From contig NZ_LNYA01000034.1 of assembly GCF_001467615.1 (NCBI RefSeq), forward strand, positions 225,085-289,084: DNA of 64,000 nt. Reading direction: 5' to 3'. The stretch's first letter is position 1. The number at the start of each line of letters is the position of its first letter. The DNA comes from Legionella erythra. Its GTDB lineage: Bacteria; Pseudomonadota; Gammaproteobacteria; Legionellales; Legionellaceae. The notes under the pieces are model-generated. The model was given only the letters and a program-made list of their open reading frames with translations. It was not told where the DNA came from and ran no database searches. This document shows positions 27,548 to 35,506 of the stretch, piece by piece. The translations under genes and the position numbers were made by a program.

Positions 27548-27571
27548 ACCGATGTTTCGGTGATCTTTTTT
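27548..27571 (+). terminator. Terminator after ribozyme-pseudoknot unit B
   Basis: ACCGA (27548-27552) pairs with TCGGT (27557-27561) over a TGTT loop, followed by GATC and six T. It lies 66 bases before the next start codon, so unit B may be a free RNA or an attenuated leader. Confidence 0.55.
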
Positions 27572-27636
27572 GCATAACCCAATCGGGATTTATAGTCCCT
27601 TTGGGGCTAATCCTCCCTATTTCCAAGGAGACTACC

Positions 27637-27831
27637 ATGCAACAACAGGAACCAGCACAACTTGAAATTGAACATTTGCTGTTTGAGCTGAATTGTTGTG
27701 TCAATGATTTAAGTCGTCACCGACTGCAAATTAATCTCTATGACATTCAGCAAGCAGAGTTAAGTTTGCACAAACTGGAATCTCTGATTTCCTTTGTCAA
27801 ACAGTTCGATACTCAACGAATTGCTTGTTAA
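27637..27831 (+). CDS. Small hypothetical protein upstream of ssb
   Basis: 64 aa from ATG 27637, preceded by AAGGAG at 6 bases. The sequence is helical (LEIEHLLFELNCCVNDLSRH) with a Cys pair and no recognised domain. It sits 100 bases before ssb in the mobility module and is probably an accessory protein of the element. Confidence 0.65.
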   Translation: MQQQEPAQLEIEHLLFELNCCVNDLSRHRLQINLYDIQQAELSLHKLESLISFVKQFDTQRIAC

Positions 27832-27930
27832 TTGAAGCAAACTACGTCTTATCTGCATAACAGAAAATCACCTGCCTATGCGGATGTTTTTCTGATATGC
27901 GCTCACATTTAACAATAACAGGAGAATACA

Positions 27931-28353
27931 ATGACTGCATCTTTAAACCGCATTCAATTAATCGGCAATCTCGGTGCTGATCCTAAAAGCATCATCCGAA
28001 AAGATGGACAATCTTTTGTCACAGCCACTTTGGCTACCAATGAATCATTCAAACAAAATGATGAATGGCAAAGCAGAGTGGAATGGCATCAGCTGGTGTT
28101 TTTTGGAAAGCTAATCAAAGTCGCTGAATATTTAAAGAAAGGAGCGCAAGTATACCTTGAAGGCAAACTACGCTCTAATCAATGGACTGACAATGAAGGT
28201 AAAGCACGTCAAGCCTTAAATGTTGTTGTCAGCCATATTCAGCTTCTCAGTCCACCCAAATCAGCTGATGAATCAAACAACAAGACCGCAGAACACCATA
28301 TGGCGCAAATGCGTGAAATGTTGCAAACCGATTCAGAAGAAATTCCGTTTTAA
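27931..28353 (+). CDS. ssb: Single-stranded DNA-binding protein of the mobile element
   Basis: 140 aa, AGGAG site. The OB fold starts MTASLNRIQLIGNLGADPKS and includes VEWHQLVFFGKLIKVAEYLK. The acidic C-terminal tip is SEEIPF, equivalent to the usual DDIPF partner-binding tail. It is a second, element-encoded Ssb, as is common on conjugative islands. A pseudoknot lies immediately downstream. Confidence 0.93.
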   Translation: MTASLNRIQLIGNLGADPKSIIRKDGQSFVTATLATNESFKQNDEWQSRVEWHQLVFFGKLIKVAEYLKKGAQVYLEGKLRSNQWTDNEGKARQALNVVVSHIQLLSPPKSADESNNKTAEHHMAQMREMLQTDSEEIPF

Positions 28354-28364
28354 TCATACCCTAT

Positions 28365-28393
28365 CACGGGAGCAACTCCCGTGCGGGATTGCT
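28365..28393 (+). ncRNA. Pseudoknot-capable hairpin between ssb and ardA
   Basis: CACGGGA (28365-28371) pairs with TCCCGTG (28377-28383). The loop GCAA (28372-28375) can pair with TTGC (28389-28392), giving an H-type pseudoknot. It ends 11 bases before the AAGGAGA site of ardA. A bioinformatic class called STAXI was reported near ssb, antirestriction and XerDC-like integrase genes; membership here is only a suggestion. Confidence 0.5.
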
Positions 28394-28418
28394 TCCTTCA
28401 CATAAGGAGATAATCCCC

Positions 28419-28925
28419 ATGGATACCCCTTCAATCTATGTCGCTTGTTTAGCATCCTATAACAATGCCTTCTTGCATGGCATCTGGATAGATGCTACAC
28501 AAAGCGAAGATGAAATCATGGAAGAAATTTGGGAAATGCTGGATAACAGCCCTGAATCTAATGCTGAAGAATACGCCATACACGATTATGAAGGATTCGG
28601 CAGCATCCAAATCCATGAGTACGAAGCAATAACCAATATTGTGGAGTATGCCTCATTTATTCAAGAACACGGCGAGCTAGGATTAGCCCTTCTCTGTGAT
28701 TATTCAGTAGATGATGCACAAACTATGTTGGAGGATCATTACCAAGGTTGTTATGATTCAGAGGTTGATTTTGCCAGACAGTTGTTTGATGAGTGTTATG
28801 CCCATCAATTACCGGATAGTTTGATCTGCTATTTTGATTATGAGGCTTTTGCTCGTGATCTTTTCATCAGTGATTATTATTCAGTGGATGTTGATGGACA
28901 GACGCATGTTTTTTCAAGGTATTAA
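28419..28925 (+). CDS. ardA: Antirestriction protein ArdA
   Basis: 168 aa from ATG 28419, which has AAGGAGA upstream (the frame is open to 28389 but overlaps the pseudoknot). ArdA is an elongated acidic DNA mimic that blocks type I restriction enzymes. The family opening IYVACLASYNNAFLHGIWID and the acidic YAIHDYEGFGSIQIHEYE segment are clear. It protects entering element DNA. Confidence 0.9.
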   Translation: MDTPSIYVACLASYNNAFLHGIWIDATQSEDEIMEEIWEMLDNSPESNAEEYAIHDYEGFGSIQIHEYEAITNIVEYASFIQEHGELGLALLCDYSVDDAQTMLEDHYQGCYDSEVDFARQLFDECYAHQLPDSLICYFDYEAFARDLFISDYYSVDVDGQTHVFSRY

Positions 28926-28944
28926 ACCCCTTAAAGGGGTTTAA
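28922..28944. terminator. Palindromic terminator after ardA
   Basis: TTAAACCCC and GGGGTTTAA form perfect 9-base arms around TTAAA, starting within the ardA stop codon. There is no T run beyond the stem. Confidence 0.5.
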
Positions 28945-29115
28945 TACACTCAATTTAATAGCTAATGGTAAAATATAAAACTATTATCTTCTCTAGATTA
29001 ACTGTTTATAAATCACTGTTGTATATACTTGACTGCATTTACACATAAAAGAGTGAATATGCACAAGTCGTTAAAATATTAACTAAATTTGGCTGTTATG
29101 CATAATTTTTTACTA

Positions 29116-29124
29116 TGCTATAAT
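29116..29124 (+). promoter_or_regulatory. Extended -10 promoter of the toxin-antitoxin pair
   Basis: TG-C-TATAAT is a consensus extended -10 box, 20 bases before the antitoxin start at 29144. The -35 is weak, as extended -10 promoters allow. Confidence 0.5.
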
Positions 29125-29143
29125 GACTTTAATGGGAGAGTAT

Positions 29144-29590
29144 ATGAATAGTGTATTTCAAGTAGCTGATTATTTTCTTAACAAAGCATCTAAAGAAGAA
29201 GATGGTGGCGAAATTATTTCAAATCTTAAATTACAAAAATTGGTTTATTATGCCCAAGGATTTCACTTGGCTATGTATAATCAACCATTATACACAGAAT
29301 CTTTAGAAGCATGGACACATGGTCCTGTGTGCCCGGACTTATATCATGATAAAAAGAAATACAAAAATGGCGCAGTGGAGCCAAACACCAATTTTGATGC
29401 TTCTGTATTCTCAAAAGAACAAAAAGATTTACTAGATGAAATCTATGAAGTTTATGGGCAATTTTCAGCTTGGAAACTCAGAAACTTAACTCATGAAGAA
29501 GCACCTTGGAAAGATAATTTAGACAATGATAATAATAACCTTATTTCTCATGAAGACTTAAAAAAATATTTTAAAACCCAATTAAATTGA
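29144..29590 (+). CDS. Panacea-domain (SocA-like, DUF4065) antitoxin
   Basis: 148 aa from ATG 29144, with GGGAGAG well placed. The Panacea signature is clear: LQKLVYYAQGFHLAMYNQPL, then EAWTHGPVCPDLYHDKKKY. Panacea domains serve as antitoxins for many unrelated toxins. The partner starts 2 bases after its stop. It is typical island-maintenance cargo. Confidence 0.88.
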   Translation: MNSVFQVADYFLNKASKEEDGGEIISNLKLQKLVYYAQGFHLAMYNQPLYTESLEAWTHGPVCPDLYHDKKKYKNGAVEPNTNFDASVFSKEQKDLLDEIYEVYGQFSAWKLRNLTHEEAPWKDNLDNDNNNLISHEDLKKYFKTQLN

Positions 29591-29592
29591 TT

Positions 29593-30003
29593 ATGTCTAA
29601 GCAAACAATTAAAAAACCTAATATTAACCAAGGAAAAAATTTATCAGTTAATCCTAAAAGTTCGTCAACCAATCATTTAAAACCAATTTTTTCCTTAGAG
29701 CATATACAGGCGAATTATTGTGTAACTAACTGCACTAAAGATCAAAAAGCTGCTTTTGCAGAAGCTCTTCGAAAACGTAGCCAAATGACCTGGAATGAAA
29801 TAATACAAGCTCCACGACATGGCTTAGGACAGGAAAATATTGAACAACATGCTATTAAAGTCCCATTGCCTCATGATGTAACACCTGACACTCAGCTAAT
29901 TGCATTACGGTTTGATGGAAAAGCTCCAATGGTAGGGCGACGAGATGGTAGAGTTTTTATAATATACTGGCTAGATCATAATTTCAGTTTATATAACCAT
30001 TAA
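29593..30003 (+). CDS. Predicted toxin partner of the Panacea antitoxin
   Basis: 136 aa from ATG 29593. A disordered, basic N-terminus (about 1-35) precedes a compact domain containing KAAFAEALRKRSQMTWNEII and ending in IALRFDGKAPMVGRRDGRVF then IIYWLDHNFSLY. The terminal strand resembles the ending of several RelE-like or MqsR-like toxins, but no firm family assignment is possible. Function is inferred from its position directly after the antitoxin. Confidence 0.65.
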   Translation: MSKQTIKKPNINQGKNLSVNPKSSSTNHLKPIFSLEHIQANYCVTNCTKDQKAAFAEALRKRSQMTWNEIIQAPRHGLGQENIEQHAIKVPLPHDVTPDTQLIALRFDGKAPMVGRRDGRVFIIYWLDHNFSLYNH

Positions 30004-30035
30004 TTTAAACTTGTCGTTTCTTATCCGTAAAACAA

Positions 30036-31115
30036 TCATTTGTCATCCATAAGTTGACAAAAAACTCCCTTAAAATACTCTATAGAATTATATGCACTAG
30101 CACTTAGCTGTAGTAGATAAGCATTTTCATTATCCCACCAAAGAGCATCATGTGGCCCAAAACAATTATTAAGACTTGCAATGTATATATTGCTCGCAAT
30201 CATGCCACTCTTCGGATCTAGGACGGTTAAATTAAAATTACTATAGCCACTAAATGAATTCATACTAGGCAATCTAGAGAGTGCTGGCTTCTTTATTGGA
30301 AAAGAGGCTTTATTGAAAACACGAAACCATGCCATTTGGTTTTTCTTTCCATTCTTCGGAAACAGGACAAATTGAATTTCTTCTATTTGATTTTCATTAC
30401 CATAAATAATTTGGCTATCTGGAATAAAGTCTAAGTTAAGTTGGTTTGAATACTTGATATAGCAATTCGGCTTGCTAGCTCTAAGGAGATTATGCATTGG
30501 CCATCTTAAATTCCATAAACTCGAGGGTGGTTTATATTCATTGCTGTTAATGCACGCATTTTCTATGCAGTTGTTGTAACGTGACCAATAAGATAGTTCA
30601 AAAAAACTCTTTTCTAATATTTCACTTGATGATGAAAAAGGAGAAAAAGATTTACAAAGCTCTAAAAATTCTTCATCCTTCAAATTTCCTTCAAGAAGAC
30701 GAAGTTCAATATTAGTCCCATAGGATAAAAAACTTAACGTTTTTGATTTTGAATAATCATAACCAATCCAACAAATATTTTCCAGATTCAATACATGGGG
30801 CTTCATTTCCCAAACCCAATGATCGAATAAAGCAGCATTATCTAATGTTGATAAAGGACCAAAGTCATACAAAAATTGCTTGCATCTTAAGAGAGCATTT
30901 TTATATTTAACGAAAAAGTAATAAGAGGAAAAATGAGCAGAACACCAAGCAGACCACTTTTTAAATTGATAATGACTTGGTAGTTCATTATAAGGAACAT
31001 CTTCTTCCCTAAGTATAAAGTTATATAAACTAACTTCATCAGTATTGGGTATCAAAATAACAAAATTTACTTTTTCTTGAGCCTGTGTAGGTTGGATATC
31101 GTGCACTAAATTCAT
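30036..31115 (-). CDS. Unrecognised protein, third gene of the peptide/oxygenase operon
   Basis: 359 aa from ATG 31115. It is rich in aromatic residues (WSAWCSAHFSSYYFFVKYKN, FELSYWSRYNN, SSLWNLRWPMHNLL) and has no signal peptide or membrane helix. No known domain is recognised. It lies 62 bases after the 2-oxoglutarate oxygenase in the same direction, so it may be a second modifying enzyme, a binding protein or an immunity factor. All of these are guesses. Confidence 0.6.
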   Translation of the reverse strand: MNLVHDIQPTQAQEKVNFVILIPNTDEVSLYNFILREEDVPYNELPSHYQFKKWSAWCSAHFSSYYFFVKYKNALLRCKQFLYDFGPLSTLDNAALFDHWVWEMKPHVLNLENICWIGYDYSKSKTLSFLSYGTNIELRLLEGNLKDEEFLELCKSFSPFSSSSEILEKSFFELSYWSRYNNCIENACINSNEYKPPSSLWNLRWPMHNLLRASKPNCYIKYSNQLNLDFIPDSQIIYGNENQIEEIQFVLFPKNGKKNQMAWFRVFNKASFPIKKPALSRLPSMNSFSGYSNFNLTVLDPKSGMIASNIYIASLNNCFGPHDALWWDNENAYLLQLSASAYNSIEYFKGVFCQLMDDK

Positions 31116-31177
31116 TTTTAATTCCAAGCAGATTAAGATTGGGAGTTATCTATAATTTGGCGGGACTAAACTAATAA

Positions 31178-31939
31178 TTATAAGATTGAATGTTCTTTTT
31201 CAGTTTCTTTCGCTTCATCTATTCTGTCATTACTCATAAAAAAACCAGTTATCGATGCCCTTACATGATTTCCTGCTGCAGTTTCTACTTTTTTTATACA
31301 ATGTAAAATATTATTTTTAAAAATAACCAACCTATTAGGTTTTGGTACGATATAATAGCCTATTCCATCATCAGCATATTTATTCAACTCAGCGCTATTA
31401 AGATGGTATCCTACTTTTTTCTTCTTATTATTGATTAACATCACTTCAGGGTAATCGAAATCCAGTTGAGGTGTAGGATTAATCAATAATTCTGCGCCCC
31501 AATTTATGTCCCAAATAGGATGGCAGTAATATACATATGCACCTGAAATCTTGTACTTACCATCAGTATGCCAAGAAAGCCCTGAGCCTCTGGGATACAG
31601 ATAGGGCCTAGCATAGAAAAAATCCCAATCTTTATCTTTGAAACCTATTAAATGAGAATAGTCAGCGGATTCCGCAATTAGTTCCTTGATAAATAAATCG
31701 ATGGTTGTGTTAGTAGGGTAAATTTGCTCTGTTGTGCAAGCTTCAGGCCTAGAATGAGAAATAGTAACACTGCCCCATAATGGAGAACCATCCTCAAGAC
31801 TAAAAGCATTTACCCATCTAGAAGAGTGAACAAACTTGAATTTTTCAGTTTGAATAAAATTCCAAATTTTTTTAAAGGCTGATAGCTCTATGAAGTCATC
31901 AATTACAGCAAGAACATCATTGTTTAAAACTAATTTCAT
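31178..31939 (-). CDS. 2-oxoglutarate/Fe(II)-dependent oxygenase (prolyl-hydroxylase-like)
   Basis: 253 aa. The iron triad is readable: His and Asp in LSWHTDGKYK and the distal His in IFKNNILHCIKKV, followed by the 2-oxoglutarate-binding Arg in HVRASITGFF. It is expected to hydroxylate or otherwise oxidise a peptide or amino acid. It follows a 26-aa reading frame and a perfect hairpin, and it has no ribosome-binding site of its own except GGAGATA inside that hairpin. Translation may therefore depend on the upstream peptide. Confidence 0.82.
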   Translation of the reverse strand: MKLVLNNDVLAVIDDFIELSAFKKIWNFIQTEKFKFVHSSRWVNAFSLEDGSPLWGSVTISHSRPEACTTEQIYPTNTTIDLFIKELIAESADYSHLIGFKDKDWDFFYARPYLYPRGSGLSWHTDGKYKISGAYVYYCHPIWDINWGAELLINPTPQLDFDYPEVMLINNKKKKVGYHLNSAELNKYADDGIGYYIVPKPNRLVIFKNNILHCIKKVETAAGNHVRASITGFFMSNDRIDEAKETEKEHSIL

Positions 31940-31952
31940 ATCAATATAAAAC

Positions 31953-31984
31953 TATCAAAGGAGATACTTATATCTCCTTTGATA
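31953..31984 (-). promoter_or_regulatory. Perfect 14-bp hairpin between peptide and oxygenase genes
   Basis: Arms 31953-31966 and 31971-31984 are perfectly complementary with a 4-base loop. On the minus-strand transcript the hairpin covers the last codons and stop of the peptide gene and is followed by GTTTTATATTG. It would work as an attenuator giving more peptide than enzyme, and it hides the GGAGATA that could serve the next gene. Confidence 0.65.
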
Positions 31985-32048
31985 ACCAAGGCATATATTC
32001 GTCCTTATCTTCATCGGCATCAATTCTATTAGAATAATATACTTTCAT
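31968..32048 (-). CDS. Short peptide, candidate substrate of the adjacent oxygenase
   Basis: 26 aa (MKVYYSNRIDADEDKDEYMP then WLSKEI). ATG 32048 has an AAGGAGA site 4 bases upstream and a promoter 38-66 bases upstream. The acidic middle, tyrosines and the terminal MPWLSKEI are notable. Being first in an operon with an oxygenase, and followed by an attenuator-like hairpin, it looks like a precursor peptide. This is inference; it could instead be a regulatory leader peptide. Confidence 0.55.
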   Translation of the reverse strand: MKVYYSNRIDADEDKDEYMPWLSKEI

Positions 32049-32085
32049 AACATCTCCTTATTAATTACTTGTAAAACAGATTCCG

Positions 32086-32114
32086 ATTATAGATTTATTA
32101 TCTCATCAAGGCAA
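32086..32114 (-). promoter_or_regulatory. Promoter of the peptide/oxygenase operon
   Basis: On the minus strand, TTGCCT (32114-32109) and a perfect TATAAT (32091-32086) are exactly 17 bases apart, and the expected start of transcription is about 30 bases before the peptide ATG. Confidence 0.6.
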
Positions 32115-32139
32115 TTAAGTTGAGGTGACATTTTTTACA

Positions 32140-32424
32140 CTATGATCTATACAAAACCACAAAATGATTATGTATTTCATAACTTGTTTTCATTGCAATC
32201 AAACAAAGTGTCAGTCTTTCTAATTTGCAAAATAAATTCATCATAGTGATTTGTTCGACGTTATTTGGTTCATAATCCAACAATACTGGAGAATAATAAC
32301 CGCCATACATTGGCCCTTGATACTGCAACATTAATGCGATTTGCTTAACCCGTTGGATATCTAAATTTCGGAAAGTGTAGCCAGAAGTGTAGCCAAGAAT
32401 ATCTATTAGGGGATGGGGATTCAT
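32140..32424 (-). CDS. Hypothetical protein next to tRNA-Pro
   Basis: 94 aa, AAGGG before ATG 32424. It is mildly aromatic ([20 protein letters not shown]) with a hydrophobic helix near residue 70. It lies 18 bases beyond the 3' end of the tRNA, the place where an island end is expected. No family is recognised, and it could be a truncated gene. Confidence 0.45.
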   Translation of the reverse strand: MNPHPLIDILGYTSGYTFRNLDIQRVKQIALMLQYQGPMYGGYYSPVLLDYEPNNVEQITMMNLFCKLERLTLCLIAMKTSYEIHNHFVVLYRS

Positions 32425-32442
32425 TACAACCCTTGCTGGGAT

Positions 32443-32519
32443 TGGTCGGGACGGAAGGATTTGAACCTTCGACCACTAGCACCCCATGCTAGTACGCTAC
32501 CAGGCTGCGCTACGCCCCG
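32443..32519 (-). tRNA. tRNA-Pro (anticodon GGG)
   Basis: The 77-base minus-strand gene includes an encoded CCA end. The acceptor CGGGGCG pairs with the 3' side, the anticodon stem CTAGC/GCTAG frames loop ATGGGGT with GGG at 34-36, and the T arm contains GGTTCAAATCC. The 3' end faces the AT-rich accessory DNA (lower coordinates) and the 5' end faces the core. It is therefore the likely attachment site of the island. Confidence 0.93.
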
Positions 32520-32612
32520 AACTGGATGGCAATAATAACTTGACCGGCGAGAAATAACAAGCCTCTTCTTGTGATTAATGCCCGCCCACAGGCGTGGCAT
32601 GGTTAGGTTTCT

Positions 32613-32996
32613 TTATTCCTTGCCAGACTGCCAGAAAGCAATGTGGGCGCCGGCTGGGTCCTTTAGAATAATAAAACGCCCCATCTCGCCTGCCTGTGTA
32701 ATGGGCATAATGACTTCTGCGCCGAGTTTTTGAGCCTCCGTCAATGTCTTTTCGAGATCATCCACCAGAATGTATCCCATCCAGTGCGGAGGAATCTGCT
32801 CTTGCATGTCACGAGGAATCTGCCAGATGCCGCCAAATGCCTGATCACGTTTTTCTATCATCGTGTAGGTTTACTCACCCATGTCATGATCGGTGAATGT
32901 CCAGCCCAGCAATTGACCATAAAACGCTTTGGCGGTCTCTTTGTCGGCAACAGCCAGCTCATTCCAGCAGAATTCCCCGGTTTGCGGTTGATTCAT
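32613..32996 (-). pseudogene. VOC-family (glyoxalase-like) gene interrupted by an in-frame stop
   Basis: The minus strand from ATG 32996 (GGAGG upstream) reads MNQPQTGEFCWNELAVADKE then TAKAFYGQLLGWTFTDHDMG E, meets TAA at 32871-32873, and continues in the same frame TYTMIEKRDQAFGGIWQIPR to IAFWQSGKE. The two halves together make one complete VOC domain of about 127 aa. A single CAA-to-TAA change would explain the break. Confidence 0.8.
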
Positions 32997-33127
32997 TTCC
33001 CACCTCCTTGTCATTGGATTTAATTGAGTATAGACAATGGCGATAATTTTTTGCTTTTGCATTTTTAAGCCTTAACAATCTCAGGTATGATGGTGCATCC
33101 GAATGACTGAGTCACAGAGGGATAATC

Positions 33128-34879
33128 ATGCCAATACAATTAACTGACAATCAACGCCGTTCCTGGGCTTCTTCTCCCAGCGAGCTGTCTACTTTTTTAA
33201 TCAATATTACCGAATTTATAATTGAAATTAGCGCGCCCAAAGCACTGAAAAACCCGAAATCAAAAGAATTCGTGATTTTTTCACAGGTTTCCGCCAAAAT
33301 TCTGCAATACATCTGCAGTGAAAATGCTAACTATCTGGCCCTTTCCGGTGCCTATTTTCGTCACATTAAAAAAGACGGCTTAATCGATTGGACATCTAAG
33401 GATGAGGACGGCTTAAATGCCCTTTTAGGACCTTACCGGCATACAGCCAGCGGCTCTGTCTATCTGCGAAGTTTTACTACGGAACAACGAAGTGGGAGTG
33501 ACGCGCACTGCGCCTTCCTCCGTACCATTCTATTTACTGATTTAGAACCTTTGGTCCCAAAAGACAGCGATCTTAATGATTTATTGACTTCCGCTCTGAA
33601 GGTGGTTGATTTTCTTACAACCCCCTATGCTGTTCTTTTTGAAGAAGCGGATGTCCATAAAAAGACCACCTCTGGGACTGATTTGCAGTGGAGCAGTATG
33701 CAAAAGGGCATAAAAGGAGCAGTAGATAACCTTTTTAAGTTGAAAACCAAATCCGTATCCGCTTTTAAAAAGCCAATAAGCTCGAAGCTGCAGACCCAAG
33801 CCGCCAAAATGGAAAAAGATTTACAGATTTTCCAATCCTGCCTGGGTATAGAAAATGTCCGTCTGGAAGCCCAGGCCAATTATCAGGCGCTGTTAGAAAA
33901 ATACCAGGCCTTGCAAAAAGGACAGGCGGAACTGGAAAACTTTATTCGCCCCCTGTCACCAGAGCTGCCTAAAACAGCCACCCTTGAGGATTGCATTCGA
34001 GCTTATGGCGAACACTGGCAAGCCAGTTATGAGAAATTGAAGCAACAGAACTTTAAAAAACAATACGACCAAACTTTGGCTGAACTGGAAATTTTGCGTC
34101 AGGAAATCAAAGCCAAACAGGCTGACATTGAAACACTCCTGCAACAAGCCCCTAACCCATCACTTAAGCAATCCATGGAAGAGCTTCAGACAAAATGCGA
34201 TAAGCTCATGCAGGAAAATAAAGGTCTACTCGACAAAGCCACGGAATTGGCGGACGCCCAATCACTGATGACGCCCCAGAATAATCCATTAAAAATGACG
34301 TTTAAGACCTGGATAAAAGGTTTATTGAGTCAATTAAGCCATCTTCAACAGACCGTGCAGCAATCGGACAAAACAATAGATACACTCAAGAAGAATAATA
34401 TAAAGCTGGCCGCTGAAAATCAGAGTTTAAAGGATCAATTACAAACCAAGATTGAAAGCCCTATTCCACCTCACTCGGCTATGAGTGCTAATAACGCAAT
34501 ACCGCGCCTTGAAACCTGGGGTATCCTCTTGCAACAACACTGCACGGGAACCAACAGTGCCGGGGTGAAAGCGATCATGGCGGAAATTGAAAAACTGAAA
34601 AAAACAGCATGGCCTAAAACAGAAAAATTATCGATGCTCAGCCTTAAAATGCGTGAAATCGCTATGTCACGTAAAGACAGCAGTTGGTCAAAGTCTCATT
34701 TTTTTGGTAAAGGACGTCATCAGGGCGTGCAGGCGCTTTATACGCTGATGGCTGATGAAGCGTTTTCTCTACATAATGAAACCTGTTGTGATCAGTTGCT
34801 GAATTTACTCACCAAGGGTCATTTTGTTCATACAAAGGATGAACAAAGAGAAGAAAAAAGCCCGCTGCTCGTGCAATGA
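33128..34879 (+). CDS. Large coiled-coil protein, effector-like
   Basis: 583 aa. A folded N-terminal region (about 1-210) contains IKKDGLIDWTSKDEDGLNAL. A long coiled coil (about 220-440, rich in Gln, Lys, Glu and Leu) follows, then a small globular C-terminus. The last residues (KDEQREEKSPLLVQ) combine a Glu-rich stretch with hydrophobics at -3/-4, as seen in Dot/Icm-secreted effectors. Secretion is an inference from that pattern and the assumed Legionella-like host. No enzymatic domain is recognised. Confidence 0.75.
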   Translation: MPIQLTDNQRRSWASSPSELSTFLINITEFIIEISAPKALKNPKSKEFVIFSQVSAKILQYICSENANYLALSGAYFRHIKKDGLIDWTSKDEDGLNALLGPYRHTASGSVYLRSFTTEQRSGSDAHCAFLRTILFTDLEPLVPKDSDLNDLLTSALKVVDFLTTPYAVLFEEADVHKKTTSGTDLQWSSMQKGIKGAVDNLFKLKTKSVSAFKKPISSKLQTQAAKMEKDLQIFQSCLGIENVRLEAQANYQALLEKYQALQKGQAELENFIRPLSPELPKTATLEDCIRAYGEHWQASYEKLKQQNFKKQYDQTLAELEILRQEIKAKQADIETLLQQAPNPSLKQSMEELQTKCDKLMQENKGLLDKATELADAQSLMTPQNNPLKMTFKTWIKGLLSQLSHLQQTVQQSDKTIDTLKKNNIKLAAENQSLKDQLQTKIESPIPPHSAMSANNAIPRLETWGILLQQHCTGTNSAGVKAIMAEIEKLKKTAWPKTEKLSMLSLKMREIAMSRKDSSWSKSHFFGKGRHQGVQALYTLMADEAFSLHNETCCDQLLNLLTKGHFVHTKDEQREEKSPLLVQ

Positions 34880-34915
34880 TGCCACTGCGCGCGAAGATAA
34901 GCCCATTTAAGTTAA

Positions 34916-34950
34916 ACCCGGATTGTCCTATCCCACAGATTAATCCGGGT
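34916..34950. terminator. Bidirectional hairpin between convergent genes
   Basis: ACCCGGAT (34916-34923) and ATCCGGGT (34943-34950) pair perfectly around a 19-base loop between the coiled-coil gene and hsp20. Only a short T-rich stretch follows. Confidence 0.45.
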
Positions 34951-34960
34951 CTTTAAGCCT

Positions 34961-35395
34961 TTATTCCTCAGTTTTGACTTCAATTTTCTTTTGTACAGCC
35001 ATGGGTTTTTTAGGAATGGATATTTCCAGAACACCGTGTTTATAGGTCGCACTGATTTGCGCCTCATCCGCTGTTTGCGGCAGGCTAAATCGGCGATAAA
35101 ACTGCCCCTGTACGCGCTCTACCCGAGAATAACCATTCTTTTCTTCTTTGCTTTCAAATTTTCTTTCACCGCTGATGGTCAGAATATTATTTTCCAAAGA
35201 AATATGGATGTCGTCTTTATTAACGCCGGGAATATCAGCCACAACTAAAAATTTTTCTTTTTCTTCTTTAATATCAACCGCCGGAGCCCAGGTTCCTGTA
35301 TCCACAAAGGAAGAATCTGCCGTGTTATCGCGAAAGAAATGGTCAAAAATATTGCTTAAATCTTTTTGTAAGGGATAATAACTACGAATATTCAT
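34961..35395 (-). CDS. Small heat-shock protein, Hsp20/alpha-crystallin family
   Basis: 144 aa from ATG 35395 (another ATG at 35398). The alpha-crystallin domain runs from APAVDIKEEKEKFLVVADIP through GVNKDDIHISLENN to the signature GVLEISIPKK. It is an ATP-independent holdase chaperone. Length and motif are normal for bacterial IbpA/HspA-type proteins. Confidence 0.92.
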   Translation of the reverse strand: MNIRSYYPLQKDLSNIFDHFFRDNTADSSFVDTGTWAPAVDIKEEKEKFLVVADIPGVNKDDIHISLENNILTISGERKFESKEEKNGYSRVERVQGQFYRRFSLPQTADEAQISATYKHGVLEISIPKKPMAVQKKIEVKTEE

Positions 35396-35506
35396 CATTG
35401 TCTCCTGAACGTTTCATGGGGTGATATTAAACATAGGGGTTTTCGCCTGATTTTCAAGGGATTTGGCAAAAATTATTTGAAAATGAAGGGTAAGGCATGG
35501 CCTGCT

